32,761 bases of DNA from a bacterium (GTDB lineage: Bacteria; Vulcanimicrobiota; Xenobia; Xenobiales; Xenobiaceae). Positions within the stretch are counted from its first letter, which is position 1. Each line of letters begins with the position of its first letter. The stretch lies in the NCBI GenBank assembly GCA_030535355.1, contig JAUNIO010000035.1, positions 1 to 32,761 of the forward strand, given 5' to 3'. Shown here piece by piece: positions 1 through 8,164 of this stretch. The position numbers and the translations under genes are program-made. The notes below the pieces were generated by a model, which was not told the origin of the DNA, searched no databases, and saw only the letters and a list, made by a program, of their open reading frames with translations.

Positions 1-220
1 ATCATTTAGTTAGCGATCAGCTAACTTGCGAACTATCTGACTCCCCCTAAAGGATGGGAGGGGGAGAAGTCGCGAATGCGACAGAGGGGGTGCCCACGAC
101 TGTTGGGGAATCGAGGTGTAGCTTGTGTTATGCTCTAGCTTATACGCAGGCTTGAGCGTGGCAATAATTGTATATGAGTAAACATTTCAATGTCATCGAG
201 CCTTAACTAAATGACATTGC
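1..220 (+). repeat. Type I interspersed element, near-complete copy
   Basis: Reference copy of the family. The right end reads TAACTAAATGACATTGC; the left end begins ATCATTTAGTTAGC and is cut by the window edge. The left end has a hairpin AGTTAGC-5 nt-GCTAACT and the right end has AATGTCAT-14 nt-ATGACATT. The interior holds the palindrome CTCCCCCT-10 nt-AGGGGGAG (positions 41-66) and GTCGC-4 nt-GCGAC. No open reading frame of useful size is present. Related copies lie near 1801, 4404, 16478, 26205, 29439 and 32589. Short size, matching termini and lack of coding suggest a MITE-like non-autonomous element, which is inference. Confidence 0.85.
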
Positions 221-243
221 TTATAGAATAAAGAGAGTAAATC

Positions 244-807
244 GTGGTTTTATACATCAACAGCTGTGTCAGGGAAGATTCCCGCACCGATACTATCGCT
301 AGAGCCGTTCTCCAAAAAATAGGCGAAGAGTACCAAGAGCTGTACCTGCCTGGCGAAAACCTGCAGCCCTTATCCAGAGAGACCCTAAACAAACGCAGCG
401 CCTTGGTGCAGCAAGGAGACTATTCCGATCCCCTGTTCAATTATGCCAAACAGTTCGCCACCGCCGATGTAATAGTTATTGCTGCCCCATACTGGGACCT
501 TTCTTTTCCGGCTCTGCTGAAAATATACATTGAAAATATTTACGCCGTAGGCCTGGTCACGGAATTCAATGCCAACGGCCAGCCCCGCGGGCTTTGCCAC
601 GCCAAACGGCTGATTTACGTAACAACTGCAGGCGGCCCCTACCTCACCGATTACGGATTCGGATATATTAAAGCCCTGGCAGAGCAGCACTTCGGAATTC
701 CCCAGACAGTTCTCGTCAAAGCTGAAATGCTGGATGTAGAAGGTTTTGATGCCGCTAAAATCGTAGCCACAGCTATAGACAATATAAAGAATAACCCCGA
801 TTTATAA
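244..807 (+). CDS. FMN-dependent NAD(P)H oxidoreductase (azoreductase/flavodoxin-2 fold)
   Basis: A 187-residue protein of the length usual for NAD(P)H quinone/azo reductases of the flavodoxin-like fold. The N-terminus (VLYINSCVREDSRT) fits the first beta strand and the phosphate loop that holds FMN. A central IAAPYWDLSFPALLKIYIE segment matches the family's conserved Pro-x-W/Y region, and TAGGPY with a following YGFGYIKAL matches the second flavin loop. Such enzymes are soluble and use NAD(P)H to reduce quinones, azo compounds or flavins; the substrate cannot be told from sequence. The start is GTG after a purine stretch AAAGAGAG. It begins 24 bp after a type I repeat and precedes nudC on the same strand. 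Confidence 0.8.
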   Translation: MVLYINSCVREDSRTDTIARAVLQKIGEEYQELYLPGENLQPLSRETLNKRSALVQQGDYSDPLFNYAKQFATADVIVIAAPYWDLSFPALLKIYIENIYAVGLVTEFNANGQPRGLCHAKRLIYVTTAGGPYLTDYGFGYIKALAEQHFGIPQTVLVKAEMLDVEGFDAAKIVATAIDNIKNNPDL

Positions 808-814
808 TAATAAA

Positions 815-844
815 GCTGCTGTCCATTTTCCCCAAAACAGCAGC
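815..844 (+). other. Stem-loop after the oxidoreductase gene
   Basis: GCTGCTGT and ACAGCAGC form a perfect 8-bp stem with a 14-nt loop shortly after the stop codon at 807. There is no T tract, so it is a poor intrinsic terminator; it may stabilise the message end. Confidence 0.4.
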
Positions 845-903
845 GCCCAATCTAAGGAAAGCCAGCAGCGGAAAGATTTATCTCCAGCTGCTCATTACCA
901 CAA

Positions 904-1734
904 GTGTTTCAGGAAATAGCTCCCCATAAATTCGATAATACCTATAATTATCAGCGCCCTCCCCACCCCGGCGATATCATCACAGCCTTCACCAGACAGG
1001 GAGTGCTCAAAACTCCGCACGGCGATTTTTACCGTTTTAGCGATCTTGGCAGTATTCCTCAAGCTGGTTTTACGCATCTGTTTGCGGTGGGCAGCATTGC
1101 CATTTACTGCTGTGAAGCTGAGCTTCTGCTGTCTTTGCGTCCTGATGCCGTTGCCCTGCCCTTAAACAAGCTCCGCACCTATCAGCCCCAGTGGCTGGCC
1201 TTTGCCGTGGCCACGGCTTCACATTTGGCCCACTGGTATCGCACCAACCGTTATTGCGGAGCCTGTGCCGCCTCTATGCAGCCATCACCAAAAGAACGGG
1301 CCTTAATCTGTTCGGCCTGCGGCTACACGGTCTATCCGCGCATCTCCCCCGCCGTTATCGTAGCCATCCAGAGCGAGGGCCGTCTGCTCCTAACGCATAA
1401 CCCAGGCCTGCCTCCTTCAGTGCGCTGGGCCTTGGTAGCCGGCTATGTAGAAATAGGAGAGACTCCAGAAGACACCATTCACCGCGAAGTTTCCGAAGAA
1501 GTAGGCCTAAAAGTCAAAAATCTGCGCTATGTGCGCAGTCAGCCCTGGCCCTTTACCCAATCGCTGCTGCTGGGGTATGCTGCCGAACTCGACGGCCCGG
1601 ACACTATAAAAATTGACGGTATTGAATTAGACGAAGCCCAATGGTTTAAGCGCCAAGATCTTCCTCCTATTCCCAATACCGTAACCCTGACAAACACTCT
1701 AATCACAGCATTTAAAAACAGGACTCTATGCTAG
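904..1734 (+). CDS. nudC: NADH pyrophosphatase NudC (Nudix, zinc-ribbon)
   Basis: A 276-residue protein with the full NudC layout. A variable N-terminal domain is followed by a four-cysteine zinc ribbon (Cys118, 121, 136, 139), then the Nudix box at about 180-202 (G-x5-E-x7-REVSEEVG) and the family-specific SQPWPF motif at 212-217, the array that selects NAD(H). The enzyme hydrolyses NAD(H) to NMN(H) and AMP, and family members also remove NAD caps from RNA. The start is GTG, the only plausible one because there is no in-frame upstream alternative; no clear ribosome-binding site is visible. It lies 96 bp after the flavoprotein gene, so both genes handle nicotinamide cofactors and may be cotranscribed. 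It converges on the minus-strand DUF2339 gene. Confidence 0.93.
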   Translation: MFQEIAPHKFDNTYNYQRPPHPGDIITAFTRQGVLKTPHGDFYRFSDLGSIPQAGFTHLFAVGSIAIYCCEAELLLSLRPDAVALPLNKLRTYQPQWLAFAVATASHLAHWYRTNRYCGACAASMQPSPKERALICSACGYTVYPRISPAVIVAIQSEGRLLLTHNPGLPPSVRWALVAGYVEIGETPEDTIHREVSEEVGLKVKNLRYVRSQPWPFTQSLLLGYAAELDGPDTIKIDGIELDEAQWFKRQDLPPIPNTVTLTNTLITAFKNRTLC

Positions 1735-1800
1735 CGAATACCAGGGTTAAAGCTGCCAACTGCACCAGCTCTTAGGCAGACAGAGACGACTATAATCCAT

Positions 1801-1843
1801 TATGGGGATTCAGGCAGTTCGCAGGTTAGCTGATCGCTAACTA
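1801..1843 (-). repeat. Type I element, solo end fragment
   Basis: Positions 1801-1843 match one end of the type I element: GGGGATTCAGGCAGTTCGCAGG, then GTTAGC-TGATC-GCTAAC. The rest of the element is missing. It fills the gap between the convergent nudC and DUF2339 genes, where the hairpin could also act as a message end. Confidence 0.65.
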
Positions 1844-1860
1844 CACGCGGCCTTAGACCA

Positions 1861-4389
1861 TTACAGTAAAGCATTCTCAGCGCTGTTGGTTTCCTCAGCC
1901 TGAGGCTGAAGCGCAGCATTGTGCTTATCCGCCTTGTACCATTTCGTATAGAGAAATGACAGAGCCAGCAGAGCACCGCCCACAGCGACGAACAGCAGCA
2001 GTTTAAAAACCTCGTCCAAATCACTGGTATCGACCACGAAAAGACGCCCTACGGTCAGCAGCACCAAGAATATCCCCCCATAGGTGCAGTCCTTATTGGG
2101 CTTGTATATGCCCACCAGCACTGTCAGCGCTGCATAAGCTAGCCAGCAGGCCGTAATTACATAAGATACCGTATGCTCCGCCAAACTGCAGGCTTCCACA
2201 TGCAGGCCGCCAAATCCCAGAGCTAAAGCGACATACGCCAGTAAGCGCAGCTGCGTGCCTCGGTATAAGACAAAAGTAGTCACCAAACCGACCACGACTG
2301 CGCAAAAACGCAAGCCGAAAAACGGCACGAACGAGGTGGAACCGCCATCGACAGCGCACATCAGCAGCAGCGCACCTAAACAGCAAACGGTCCAGGCATA
2401 GACGAAATAAGCTAAACCGCGCACCAACGGTTTGTTTTGGAACTTACCGATATTGTACCACTGCAGACTGTAAACGAAAGCTATAACGCAATATATACTG
2501 CCTTGGTTGACCAAACGGCGGAACCATCCGCCCACAACCTGACCGAACAGCGGATTGATCTCAACGCTCAATAAAATATAGAGAAGCGTCCAGCCCAGCA
2601 ATTTAAACGTCAGGCAATAGCTGGACAGCCCTTCGTCATGGCCGCGCACCTGCAGCAAATAAGCAGCCAGCATAAAGCCCGCCGCGGGCAGGCCGAGTTC
2701 CAGCAGATAAAGGCGCATAAGAGCCTGCAAAATATTGTCAGCTGTGCTTAATTCCAATAAAGCTATGCCGCTCGGGCCAAACAGCAAGGGCCACAGCGAA
2801 GAAGATAGATAAACCAAAACCCAATTCAGCAAGGCTTTGCGCTTATTGATGGTTGCCCACAAAGCCAGGCCTAAAGCGATGCCCACCAGTACAGCCGCAG
2901 TAATTACGCCCTGATCCAAGGCTTCCACGCCGACCAATAAAGCCAAAAGACACATATTCAGATGAGCGTGGCCGATCTTTTCGTCAATAGCCTTATAATA
3001 CGCCGACAATGCGGCATAGCCCGCACTGATCACCAGCATGGCCAAACCGATCTGAAAGGCAGAGTGTTCCCAAGCATATAAAATGATACCAGTGAACAGG
3101 CTGAGGCATGTAAAATTCAGATAGCTGGAAAAATTGGCAAAACGGGCACAAATACCGTGCCGATAACGCAAGACATCGAAAACTACATACAGCAGCCAAA
3201 AACTTAGACAGGTAAATACCGCCAGTTGCTCTGAACTTCCATTGAAGTAGGAACACAAAAAATCCAGCAGGACGATCAGGGAAAGTGCCAGATTGATATT
3301 GCCAACCAAAAGCCACATGCGGGCCCGATAAATAGAGGTTAAGGTCATGACATTGAGCAGCAGCATATAGACTGACACAAATACAGGACCGATCTTACTG
3401 CCAATAAATAAATTGGCATAACCAGCTACCAGCCCAATGACCAGCATTGAAGGCCTTTTCATATAAGCTGCCAGCCCGTACACCAGCACCAATAAAACGC
3501 AGGCTATGACCAAGGCAGTTTGGCTGCTTAAGACTTCAATAACCGTGCACGAAGCATAGGTCATCACAAAATCGATGGCCAACCCCAGACCGATGAGGAC
3601 TTCCGCGTAATTGCGGTATTTGCCTTTGCTGTGCATCAGCAAGCCAGCCCCCAGAACAGCGCTGCCCGCCAGATAGCCAGATATAAGTTTCACCCAAGGA
3701 TTAAAGAACACATACGGAGCAATAAGCTTGACAAAAATGCCCGCCGCAATGATGACCACCAAAGCGCCCAGCTTGTTGAAAATATTGCCCAGCATAAAAC
3801 CGGCCACACCGCCGTCATTCTCTGAAGAAGCAGCAGCAGGAGACGGAGAGACCTGCGCCTGCTCACCTTCGTCCGGCAAAACGGGTTCGGGACGGTCTGG
3901 CTTAGATTTGGATGCGCCATCCGTTGCCTGAATTATAGCCTGACTTTGCAGCGGCTGATTGTAAAGCTTATCGTCCGATAACCGCCCAGCCGGCTTACTT
4001 TCCGCTGGCGTTTCCGCATTATTTACTGCAGGGGCCTCAGTGCCGATAGAAAGCAAATCCTGAGTTTTAAAAACCGAAACAGCTGCAGCGATATTCTCTG
4101 CGGTCTGAAACGGGGCATTGCCAGCTACTGACGCCGTTAAAGCCGCAGCCGCTGGCAGTTCAGGAGCAGCATCTGCTAATGCCATCGCCCTATTTGGCGA
4201 AACAGGAGCAATCACTGGCAGAGCAGGCGCACCCTGAGCGAGGCGGCGCTTCAAGGAGATCACCTCAGCCTTGAGACTGCTCACCCGTTTAGAAAGCACA
4301 ATCAGCCAAATCAGCAACACAATGGGCAAAGCCAGGCCCACACATGCGCCTGTAGCCACCAGCAAAAAGACTAGAATTTCTTCGTCCAC
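1861..4389 (-). CDS. DUF2339 multi-spanning membrane protein
   Basis: About 842 residues. An N-terminal transmembrane helix (about 8-35) is followed by a short coiled coil (VSSLKAEVISLKRRLAQ) and a Pro/Ala/Glu-rich linker to about residue 195. A long run of roughly two dozen hydrophobic helices then continues nearly to the C-terminus. This order is characteristic of DUF2339, a family of unknown function. I place the start at GTG 4389 because a strong ribosome-binding site AAAGGAG lies 5 nt upstream. A longer frame opens with an ATG at 4413, but its first codons come from the end of a type I repeat and it has no ribosome-binding site. The gene is the last of the minus-strand series downstream of the dcw cluster; no terminator with a T tract follows. 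Confidence 0.85.
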   Translation of the reverse strand: MDEEILVFLLVATGACVGLALPIVLLIWLIVLSKRVSSLKAEVISLKRRLAQGAPALPVIAPVSPNRAMALADAAPELPAAAALTASVAGNAPFQTAENIAAAVSVFKTQDLLSIGTEAPAVNNAETPAESKPAGRLSDDKLYNQPLQSQAIIQATDGASKSKPDRPEPVLPDEGEQAQVSPSPAAASSENDGGVAGFMLGNIFNKLGALVVIIAAGIFVKLIAPYVFFNPWVKLISGYLAGSAVLGAGLLMHSKGKYRNYAEVLIGLGLAIDFVMTYASCTVIEVLSSQTALVIACVLLVLVYGLAAYMKRPSMLVIGLVAGYANLFIGSKIGPVFVSVYMLLLNVMTLTSIYRARMWLLVGNINLALSLIVLLDFLCSYFNGSSEQLAVFTCLSFWLLYVVFDVLRYRHGICARFANFSSYLNFTCLSLFTGIILYAWEHSAFQIGLAMLVISAGYAALSAYYKAIDEKIGHAHLNMCLLALLVGVEALDQGVITAAVLVGIALGLALWATINKRKALLNWVLVYLSSSLWPLLFGPSGIALLELSTADNILQALMRLYLLELGLPAAGFMLAAYLLQVRGHDEGLSSYCLTFKLLGWTLLYILLSVEINPLFGQVVGGWFRRLVNQGSIYCVIAFVYSLQWYNIGKFQNKPLVRGLAYFVYAWTVCCLGALLLMCAVDGGSTSFVPFFGLRFCAVVVGLVTTFVLYRGTQLRLLAYVALALGFGGLHVEACSLAEHTVSYVITACWLAYAALTVLVGIYKPNKDCTYGGIFLVLLTVGRLFVVDTSDLDEVFKLLLFVAVGGALLALSFLYTKWYKADKHNAALQPQAEETNSAENALL

Positions 4390-4403
4390 AAGCTCTCCTT
4401 TGG

Positions 4404-4552
4404 GCAATGTCATTTAGCTAAGGCTCGATGACATGGGAAATGTTGACTTATATACAATTATCGTTACAGTCATATCCGCGCACCAACTAGCATTTGATAC
4501 ACGCTAGACCTCGATTTCCCAACAGACTTGCACCCCTCTGCCGCAGTCAACA
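4404..4552 (-). repeat. Type I element, truncated copy
   Basis: Starts with the terminal GCAATGTCATTTAGCTA and continues through the conserved ATACAATTATCG and CCTCGATTTCCCAACAG blocks. Similarity fades near 4550, so the far end is missing. It abuts the ribosome-binding site of the DUF2339 gene on one side and the stop codon of the exported protein gene (4557) on the other. Confidence 0.8.
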
Positions 4553-4556
4553 GTTT

Positions 4557-5177
4557 CTACCAGGTAATCAGAGGGCTGCCATCCAAACAGCTGGAATTGA
4601 GCACACAGCCTTTTTCTAAAAGGAGGCGAATAAAAGCGCGATCCATTTTTACCCCCGGCTTAACCGTCCAATAGCGGTGGCTGCGCGGAATAGGGCGCAG
4701 AAAGCGCTGCGATATAGCTTCCATACTCAGCGCCTGCAATTCAGCGTCGGGTTCCGGAGCCGCGCATTTTTTCAGTTGCCCGTAAGAAATACTGTCTACT
4801 ATGAAAGGTTTGTGATTGAGGAGATGATCCATCATTACCTCCTCATAAGCGCCCTGAGTTAATACCGCTTTGCTGCTTTTGGCATAAAATTTTTGCCAAT
4901 AAGCGTGATCTACGACAATAGTAGTCTGCTCCCCACTTGTTTCGTCCTGTACGGTCAGCAGCAAAGTGCTGCTCATAGTAGATATAGGTGCATAGCGCTG
5001 ACGCAAAACATTGGTTTGGCCGGCATTAGTTCCGGCATCTCTGCTGTTTGTCACTGTAGCTGTTTTCCCCCTCTGAGCATCTGCTGCAGATACCGAAGGA
5101 GAGCCTTCGGCTGCGTTTTGACTGGCAGCGCCCCACAAACCCAGCGTTATAATCAAGAATAGAACCTTAAAGCGCAT
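4557..5177 (-). CDS. Exported protein of unknown function
   Basis: I do not recognise this 206-residue protein. From the chosen start it opens with MRFKVLFLIITLGLWGAAS, a typical signal peptide with a probable cleavage near residue 20. A Ser/Thr/Ala-rich stretch follows, then an ordered region with a TTIVVDHAYWQKFY segment and a basic patch (RFLRPIPRSHRYW). The start at ATG 5177 is supported by GGGAGG 9 nt upstream; the frame stays open to 5228 but has no better site there. Two cysteines lie near the C-terminus (CVLNSSC). The stop codon sits at the edge of the truncated type I repeat, so the C-terminus may have been reshaped by that insertion. It lies downstream of ftsQ, so a cell-envelope role is possible but unproven. 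Confidence 0.7.
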   Translation of the reverse strand: MRFKVLFLIITLGLWGAASQNAAEGSPSVSAADAQRGKTATVTNSRDAGTNAGQTNVLRQRYAPISTMSSTLLLTVQDETSGEQTTIVVDHAYWQKFYAKSSKAVLTQGAYEEVMMDHLLNHKPFIVDSISYGQLKKCAAPEPDAELQALSMEAISQRFLRPIPRSHRYWTVKPGVKMDRAFIRLLLEKGCVLNSSCLDGSPLITW

Positions 5178-5211
5178 GAGCAACAGCCTCCCTTCGTAGC
5201 TTCTACACATT

Positions 5212-5415
5212 TTACTTAACCGCCGCATATACTTGTTGCTGTGTTTTGCGATACGTTAATGTTTGCGCTGTAGCTAATCTAATGGTCAAGTTAATATCGG
5301 ATTCTCCCAGCATATTCAGCAGTTGATTGTAAGCGCCAAACCTATGTTTGACGCTTACAATTTTACCCCAGCTAAAGCTTAGAGGCAACCTATACAGCCT
5401 AATATTATTGCTCAT
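5212..5415 (-). CDS. Possible small protein overlapping the end of ftsQ
   Basis: A 67-codon frame whose ATG overlaps the last codons of ftsQ by 11 nt, an arrangement that fits translational coupling. The product is basic, with no recognisable domain, signal peptide or membrane helix. A strong stem-loop (5327-5360) lies inside the frame, which argues that the segment may instead be structured untranslated RNA. I regard coding as possible only. Confidence 0.35.
   Translation of the reverse strand: MSNNIRLYRLPLSFSWGKIVSVKHRFGAYNQLLNMLGESDINLTIRLATAQTLTYRKTQQQVYAAVK
5327..5364. terminator. Strong stem-loop downstream of ftsQ
   Basis: TTGTAAGCG and CGCTTACAA pair over 9 bp; after one mismatch, CAAAC pairs with GTTTG around a CTAT loop. 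TTTT follows on the plus strand. On the minus strand, the direction of the operon, no T tract follows, so it would be a partial terminator or an RNA-stabilising structure rather than a clean intrinsic terminator. Confidence 0.5.
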
Positions 5416-6562
5416 CCTCAGGCTCTTCTACCGCCGGCCCTTCGGAAGGCACAGCTGGCAGCGGTTCGGGCAGCGGGTCGGGTTCCGTCACAGTCTCTTG
5501 AGGCACTGAAGGAGCGGAATTAGCAGCTTCAGCTGCTGCATCCGCCACATGCGGAAGCTGCGCGGCCTGATTATCCGTTCCATTATTGTTAGCACTTGTT
5601 TCCACAGCTGCCTCAGTGCCCGCGGAATGAGTCTCAGCAGATGAAAGCGGCGTAGTCTCCTGATGCTCCACGGACGCAGTTTCCCCGGCTGCATTTGTTT
5701 CGGTTGCCTTAACTTCCTCGGCTTCAGCAACTGTCTCAGGCGAGACCGCAGAATCTGACGGGAAACTATCTCCGGACAGCTCCGCAATATCCGCATCGTT
5801 AGCGCCTGATGAATTCTCCTGAGACTCAGCTGATGCCACCTTAGGCGGGTTGAGCAAAGTAACTACAGGATTGTTAAAACGCACGTCTATTTGCTTTACA
5901 GGCTTGCCATCCCGGCGCAAAGTAGCCAGGAGAGCGTACAGCGTTTTATCTTTGGTTGCAAAAGTCTTGCTATCGCCGACGAGAATAGGAATATCCCGCC
6001 CCAGCAATTTAGCTGCAACCGTCAACGACTGATAGCCGTCAAAGCGATATTCGATTAAATCTGCTCCCAAAACTTTTTCGCAAACAGGCTGAACCTGCAA
6101 AAAACGCTCTATAGGCTCTGAGGCTATTCTCCCTTCCAAGGGAGCACCTTTAAATAAACGGACTTTGGGCAGCTGAGCCTGTTTGGGCTGAACAGGCCCC
6201 AAAATAATGCCCTCTTCGGTAACGCTAACCCAAGGGCAAGAGGGGTTAGAGGTAGCCACCTGAGCTGCCGCAGCCCGCTCCTGCACTGTAATGATCACCG
6301 TACCGCCAGGGCAAAAACGTACCGAAGCTGTGCTTAACTGCGGCATGCTCTGCACATGCTGAGGAAGCCCTAACAGCCAATAACTCCAATAATAATCGCC
6401 GATTCGCAATGAAGAGCTGGAGACTATAGCTGCCTTTGGCACAAAGACATTGCCTTCTACCTGAATTGAGCGCACCACAAATACGTAGGAAAGCAAAAAA
6501 ACGCACTGAGCAATTCCCCACAGCACAATTAGCACCATTCTGCGCAATTGACGTGCGCTCAT
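5405..6562 (-). CDS. ftsQ: Cell division protein FtsQ with long acidic C-terminal tail
   Basis: A 385-residue protein at the last standard dcw position. A short cytoplasmic N-terminus and one transmembrane helix (about 8-30) are followed by a POTRA-like segment (VRSIQVEGNVFVPKAAIV) and the FtsQ/DivIB beta domain ending near VVTLLNPPK (about 241). FtsQ is a bitopic division scaffold that links early and late septal proteins through FtsL and FtsB. Residues 242-385 are an unusual extension: Glu/Ala/Ser/Thr/Pro-rich, strongly acidic, low complexity, ending in Pro-Glu repeats, and predicted to lie outside the membrane. Start at ATG 6562 follows GAGGAGGT with a 5-nt gap. The gene follows murC directly; murB, which often sits between them, is absent. 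Confidence 0.88.
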   Translation of the reverse strand: MSARQLRRMVLIVLWGIAQCVFLLSYVFVVRSIQVEGNVFVPKAAIVSSSSLRIGDYYWSYWLLGLPQHVQSMPQLSTASVRFCPGGTVIITVQERAAAAQVATSNPSCPWVSVTEEGIILGPVQPKQAQLPKVRLFKGAPLEGRIASEPIERFLQVQPVCEKVLGADLIEYRFDGYQSLTVAAKLLGRDIPILVGDSKTFATKDKTLYALLATLRRDGKPVKQIDVRFNNPVVTLLNPPKVASAESQENSSGANDADIAELSGDSFPSDSAVSPETVAEAEEVKATETNAAGETASVEHQETTPLSSAETHSAGTEAAVETSANNNGTDNQAAQLPHVADAAAEAANSAPSVPQETVTEPDPLPEPLPAVPSEGPAVEEPEDEQ

Positions 6563-6615
6563 AGCTTACCTCCTCGGCGATTGCTAACATATATAGCTAA
6601 AACGCTTATGAATAT

Positions 6616-8055
6616 TTAGGCCGGGCAAAGCTCCGCTGTTTTCGTTAAGATTGCAGCAGCTCGCGCAGCGCACTTGGTTATGTCGCCTGCCCCTAAAAAC
6701 ATAACGATGTCGCCCTCTTGGCAATTTGCTTGCAAATAAGCGATGATATCGTCATGAGTCGGTGTAGCCGTAATTTCAGGCGCATGCTCGCTGGACTTTA
6801 CCGATTCAATAACCGTCTCCAGCGAAATACCGGGAATAGGCTCCTCACTGGCGGCATAAATGTCGGTAACTAGCAGCTGATCCGCTTCATCAAAGCAGTG
6901 AGCATATTCATCCTTAAAGAATTTAGTACGAGTATAACGATGAGGCTGAAATACCGCAATCACGCGTTTTGCAGAGCCTGTATGAGCAGCATGGATAGCT
7001 GCTTTTAGCTTACTGGGATTGTGAGCGTAATCGTCCACAACGATAATACCATTGCCACGGCCCAGCACCTGGAAACGGCGGCGCACGCCGCTAAAGCTCG
7101 CCAGCTGGCGCGAAATGTCCGAGAAGTCCATACCGACTTCCAGCCCCACCGCCACAGCCGCCAAAGCATTCTGTACGTTATGTTTTCCAGGTATCTGCAA
7201 TTTAAGCTCTCCGAGTTCGCGCCCTCTCCAAAAGACACGGCACTTGGAAGTGTAGTTTTCTAAAACTATGTTAGCTGCCGTTATATCAGCTTCGGGGTCC
7301 AAACCGTAGGTTATCACGCGGCTGCTCAGCTGATCCCGCATACCTTTCAGACGAGGATGGTCCTGGCAAAGGACTACCAGCCCGTTATCGCTGACACGGT
7401 GCATAAAGCGCAGAAACATTTCCTCTACGCGCTGGCTAGTAGCCTCATGATCATAACCGCAGTCGCTGAATGCTTCAGTAGAAAGGTTTACATCAGCGTC
7501 TACACTGGTAACCACAGCAATTTCAGGAGCTAGTTCTACAAAGGAAGCATCAGATTCATCCGCCTCAGCTACCAAATAATCACCGCTGCCAAGTTTCGCA
7601 TTGGTGCCCAAACCGTTAATTTCTCCGCCTACAACCACGGTCGGTTTTAGGCCATAACCTTCAAGCATACCAGCGATCATTGAGGTTGTGGTGGTTTTGC
7701 CATGCGTACCTGCAATAGCAATGCCCACACGCGCATTCATCAGCCAGCTCAGCATTTTCCCTCTCTGAATAATGCGAATCCCTCTGCGCATAGCTTCCTT
7801 AATCTCGGGGTTATCCTCGGGAACCGCCGAAGACACCACTAATATATCCGCATCCTTGACATTAGCCGGATCGTGGCCGTGGTATATCTCAGCGCCCAGT
7901 TCCTTGAGGCGCTCGGTTACCCCGTTCGTGCGCAAATCCGACCCAGATACTGGATAGCCCATCTGCAGCAGAACTCTGGCGATGCCGCTCATACCGATGC
8001 CCCCCACACCGACAAAATGCACATGCCTGAATTCAATATTGTCAACATTATCCAT
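6616..8055 (-). CDS. murC: UDP-N-acetylmuramate--L-alanine ligase MurC
   Basis: About 479 residues, normal for MurC. The N-terminal Rossmann domain carries HFVGVGGIGMSGIA (about 13-26) for UDP-MurNAc. The ATP loop is GTHGKTTTT (116-124), and the DDYAHNPSK motif marks the start of the C-terminal ligase domain. MurC adds L-alanine to UDP-MurNAc in the cytoplasm, the first amino-acid step of the stem peptide. I choose ATG 8055 because GGAG lies 9 nt upstream; a TTG five codons earlier overlaps that site and is unlikely. A perfect 10-bp hairpin (8076-8106) sits just before the ribosome-binding site and may affect translation. Neighbours are murG upstream and ftsQ downstream. Confidence 0.96.
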   Translation of the reverse strand: MDNVDNIEFRHVHFVGVGGIGMSGIARVLLQMGYPVSGSDLRTNGVTERLKELGAEIYHGHDPANVKDADILVVSSAVPEDNPEIKEAMRRGIRIIQRGKMLSWLMNARVGIAIAGTHGKTTTTSMIAGMLEGYGLKPTVVVGGEINGLGTNAKLGSGDYLVAEADESDASFVELAPEIAVVTSVDADVNLSTEAFSDCGYDHEATSQRVEEMFLRFMHRVSDNGLVVLCQDHPRLKGMRDQLSSRVITYGLDPEADITAANIVLENYTSKCRVFWRGRELGELKLQIPGKHNVQNALAAVAVGLEVGMDFSDISRQLASFSGVRRRFQVLGRGNGIIVVDDYAHNPSKLKAAIHAAHTGSAKRVIAVFQPHRYTRTKFFKDEYAHCFDEADQLLVTDIYAASEEPIPGISLETVIESVKSSEHAPEITATPTHDDIIAYLQANCQEGDIVMFLGAGDITKCAARAAAILTKTAELCPA

Positions 8056-8075
8056 GGTTAAATACTCCAAAACGC

Positions 8076-8106
8076 AAAGGATGACTAACTATGTGCGTCA
8101 TCCTTT
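8076..8106 (-). promoter_or_regulatory. Stem-loop immediately upstream of the murC ribosome-binding site
   Basis: AAAGGATGAC and GTCATCCTTT pair perfectly over 10 bp around an 11-nt loop. Read along the operon, the hairpin ends a few nucleotides before the GGAG of murC, so it could shield or expose that site, or mark an mRNA processing point. A second small hairpin, ATTAGTT-3 nt-AACTAAT, lies at 8109-8125. On the plus strand a short T run follows, but no plus-strand gene ends here. Confidence 0.5.
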
Positions 8107-8164
8107 TAATTAGTTACAAACTAATAATAATTCTATGTATAAGCTAAGAACCTTTAATTAATTT

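Noticed and set aside
1-220. Type I repeats as IS200/IS605-derived elements
   Set aside because: They do have hairpins at both ends, but matching inverted termini and, for the related type II, a target duplication fit MITE-like transposition better; not excluded.
4390-4413. Longer DUF2339 start at ATG 4413
   Set aside because: The first codons are type I repeat sequence and there is no ribosome-binding site; GTG 4389 has AAAGGAG at ideal spacing.
5327-5364. Clean intrinsic terminator for the dcw operon
   Set aside because: The T tract is on the plus-strand side only; no plus-strand gene ends here.
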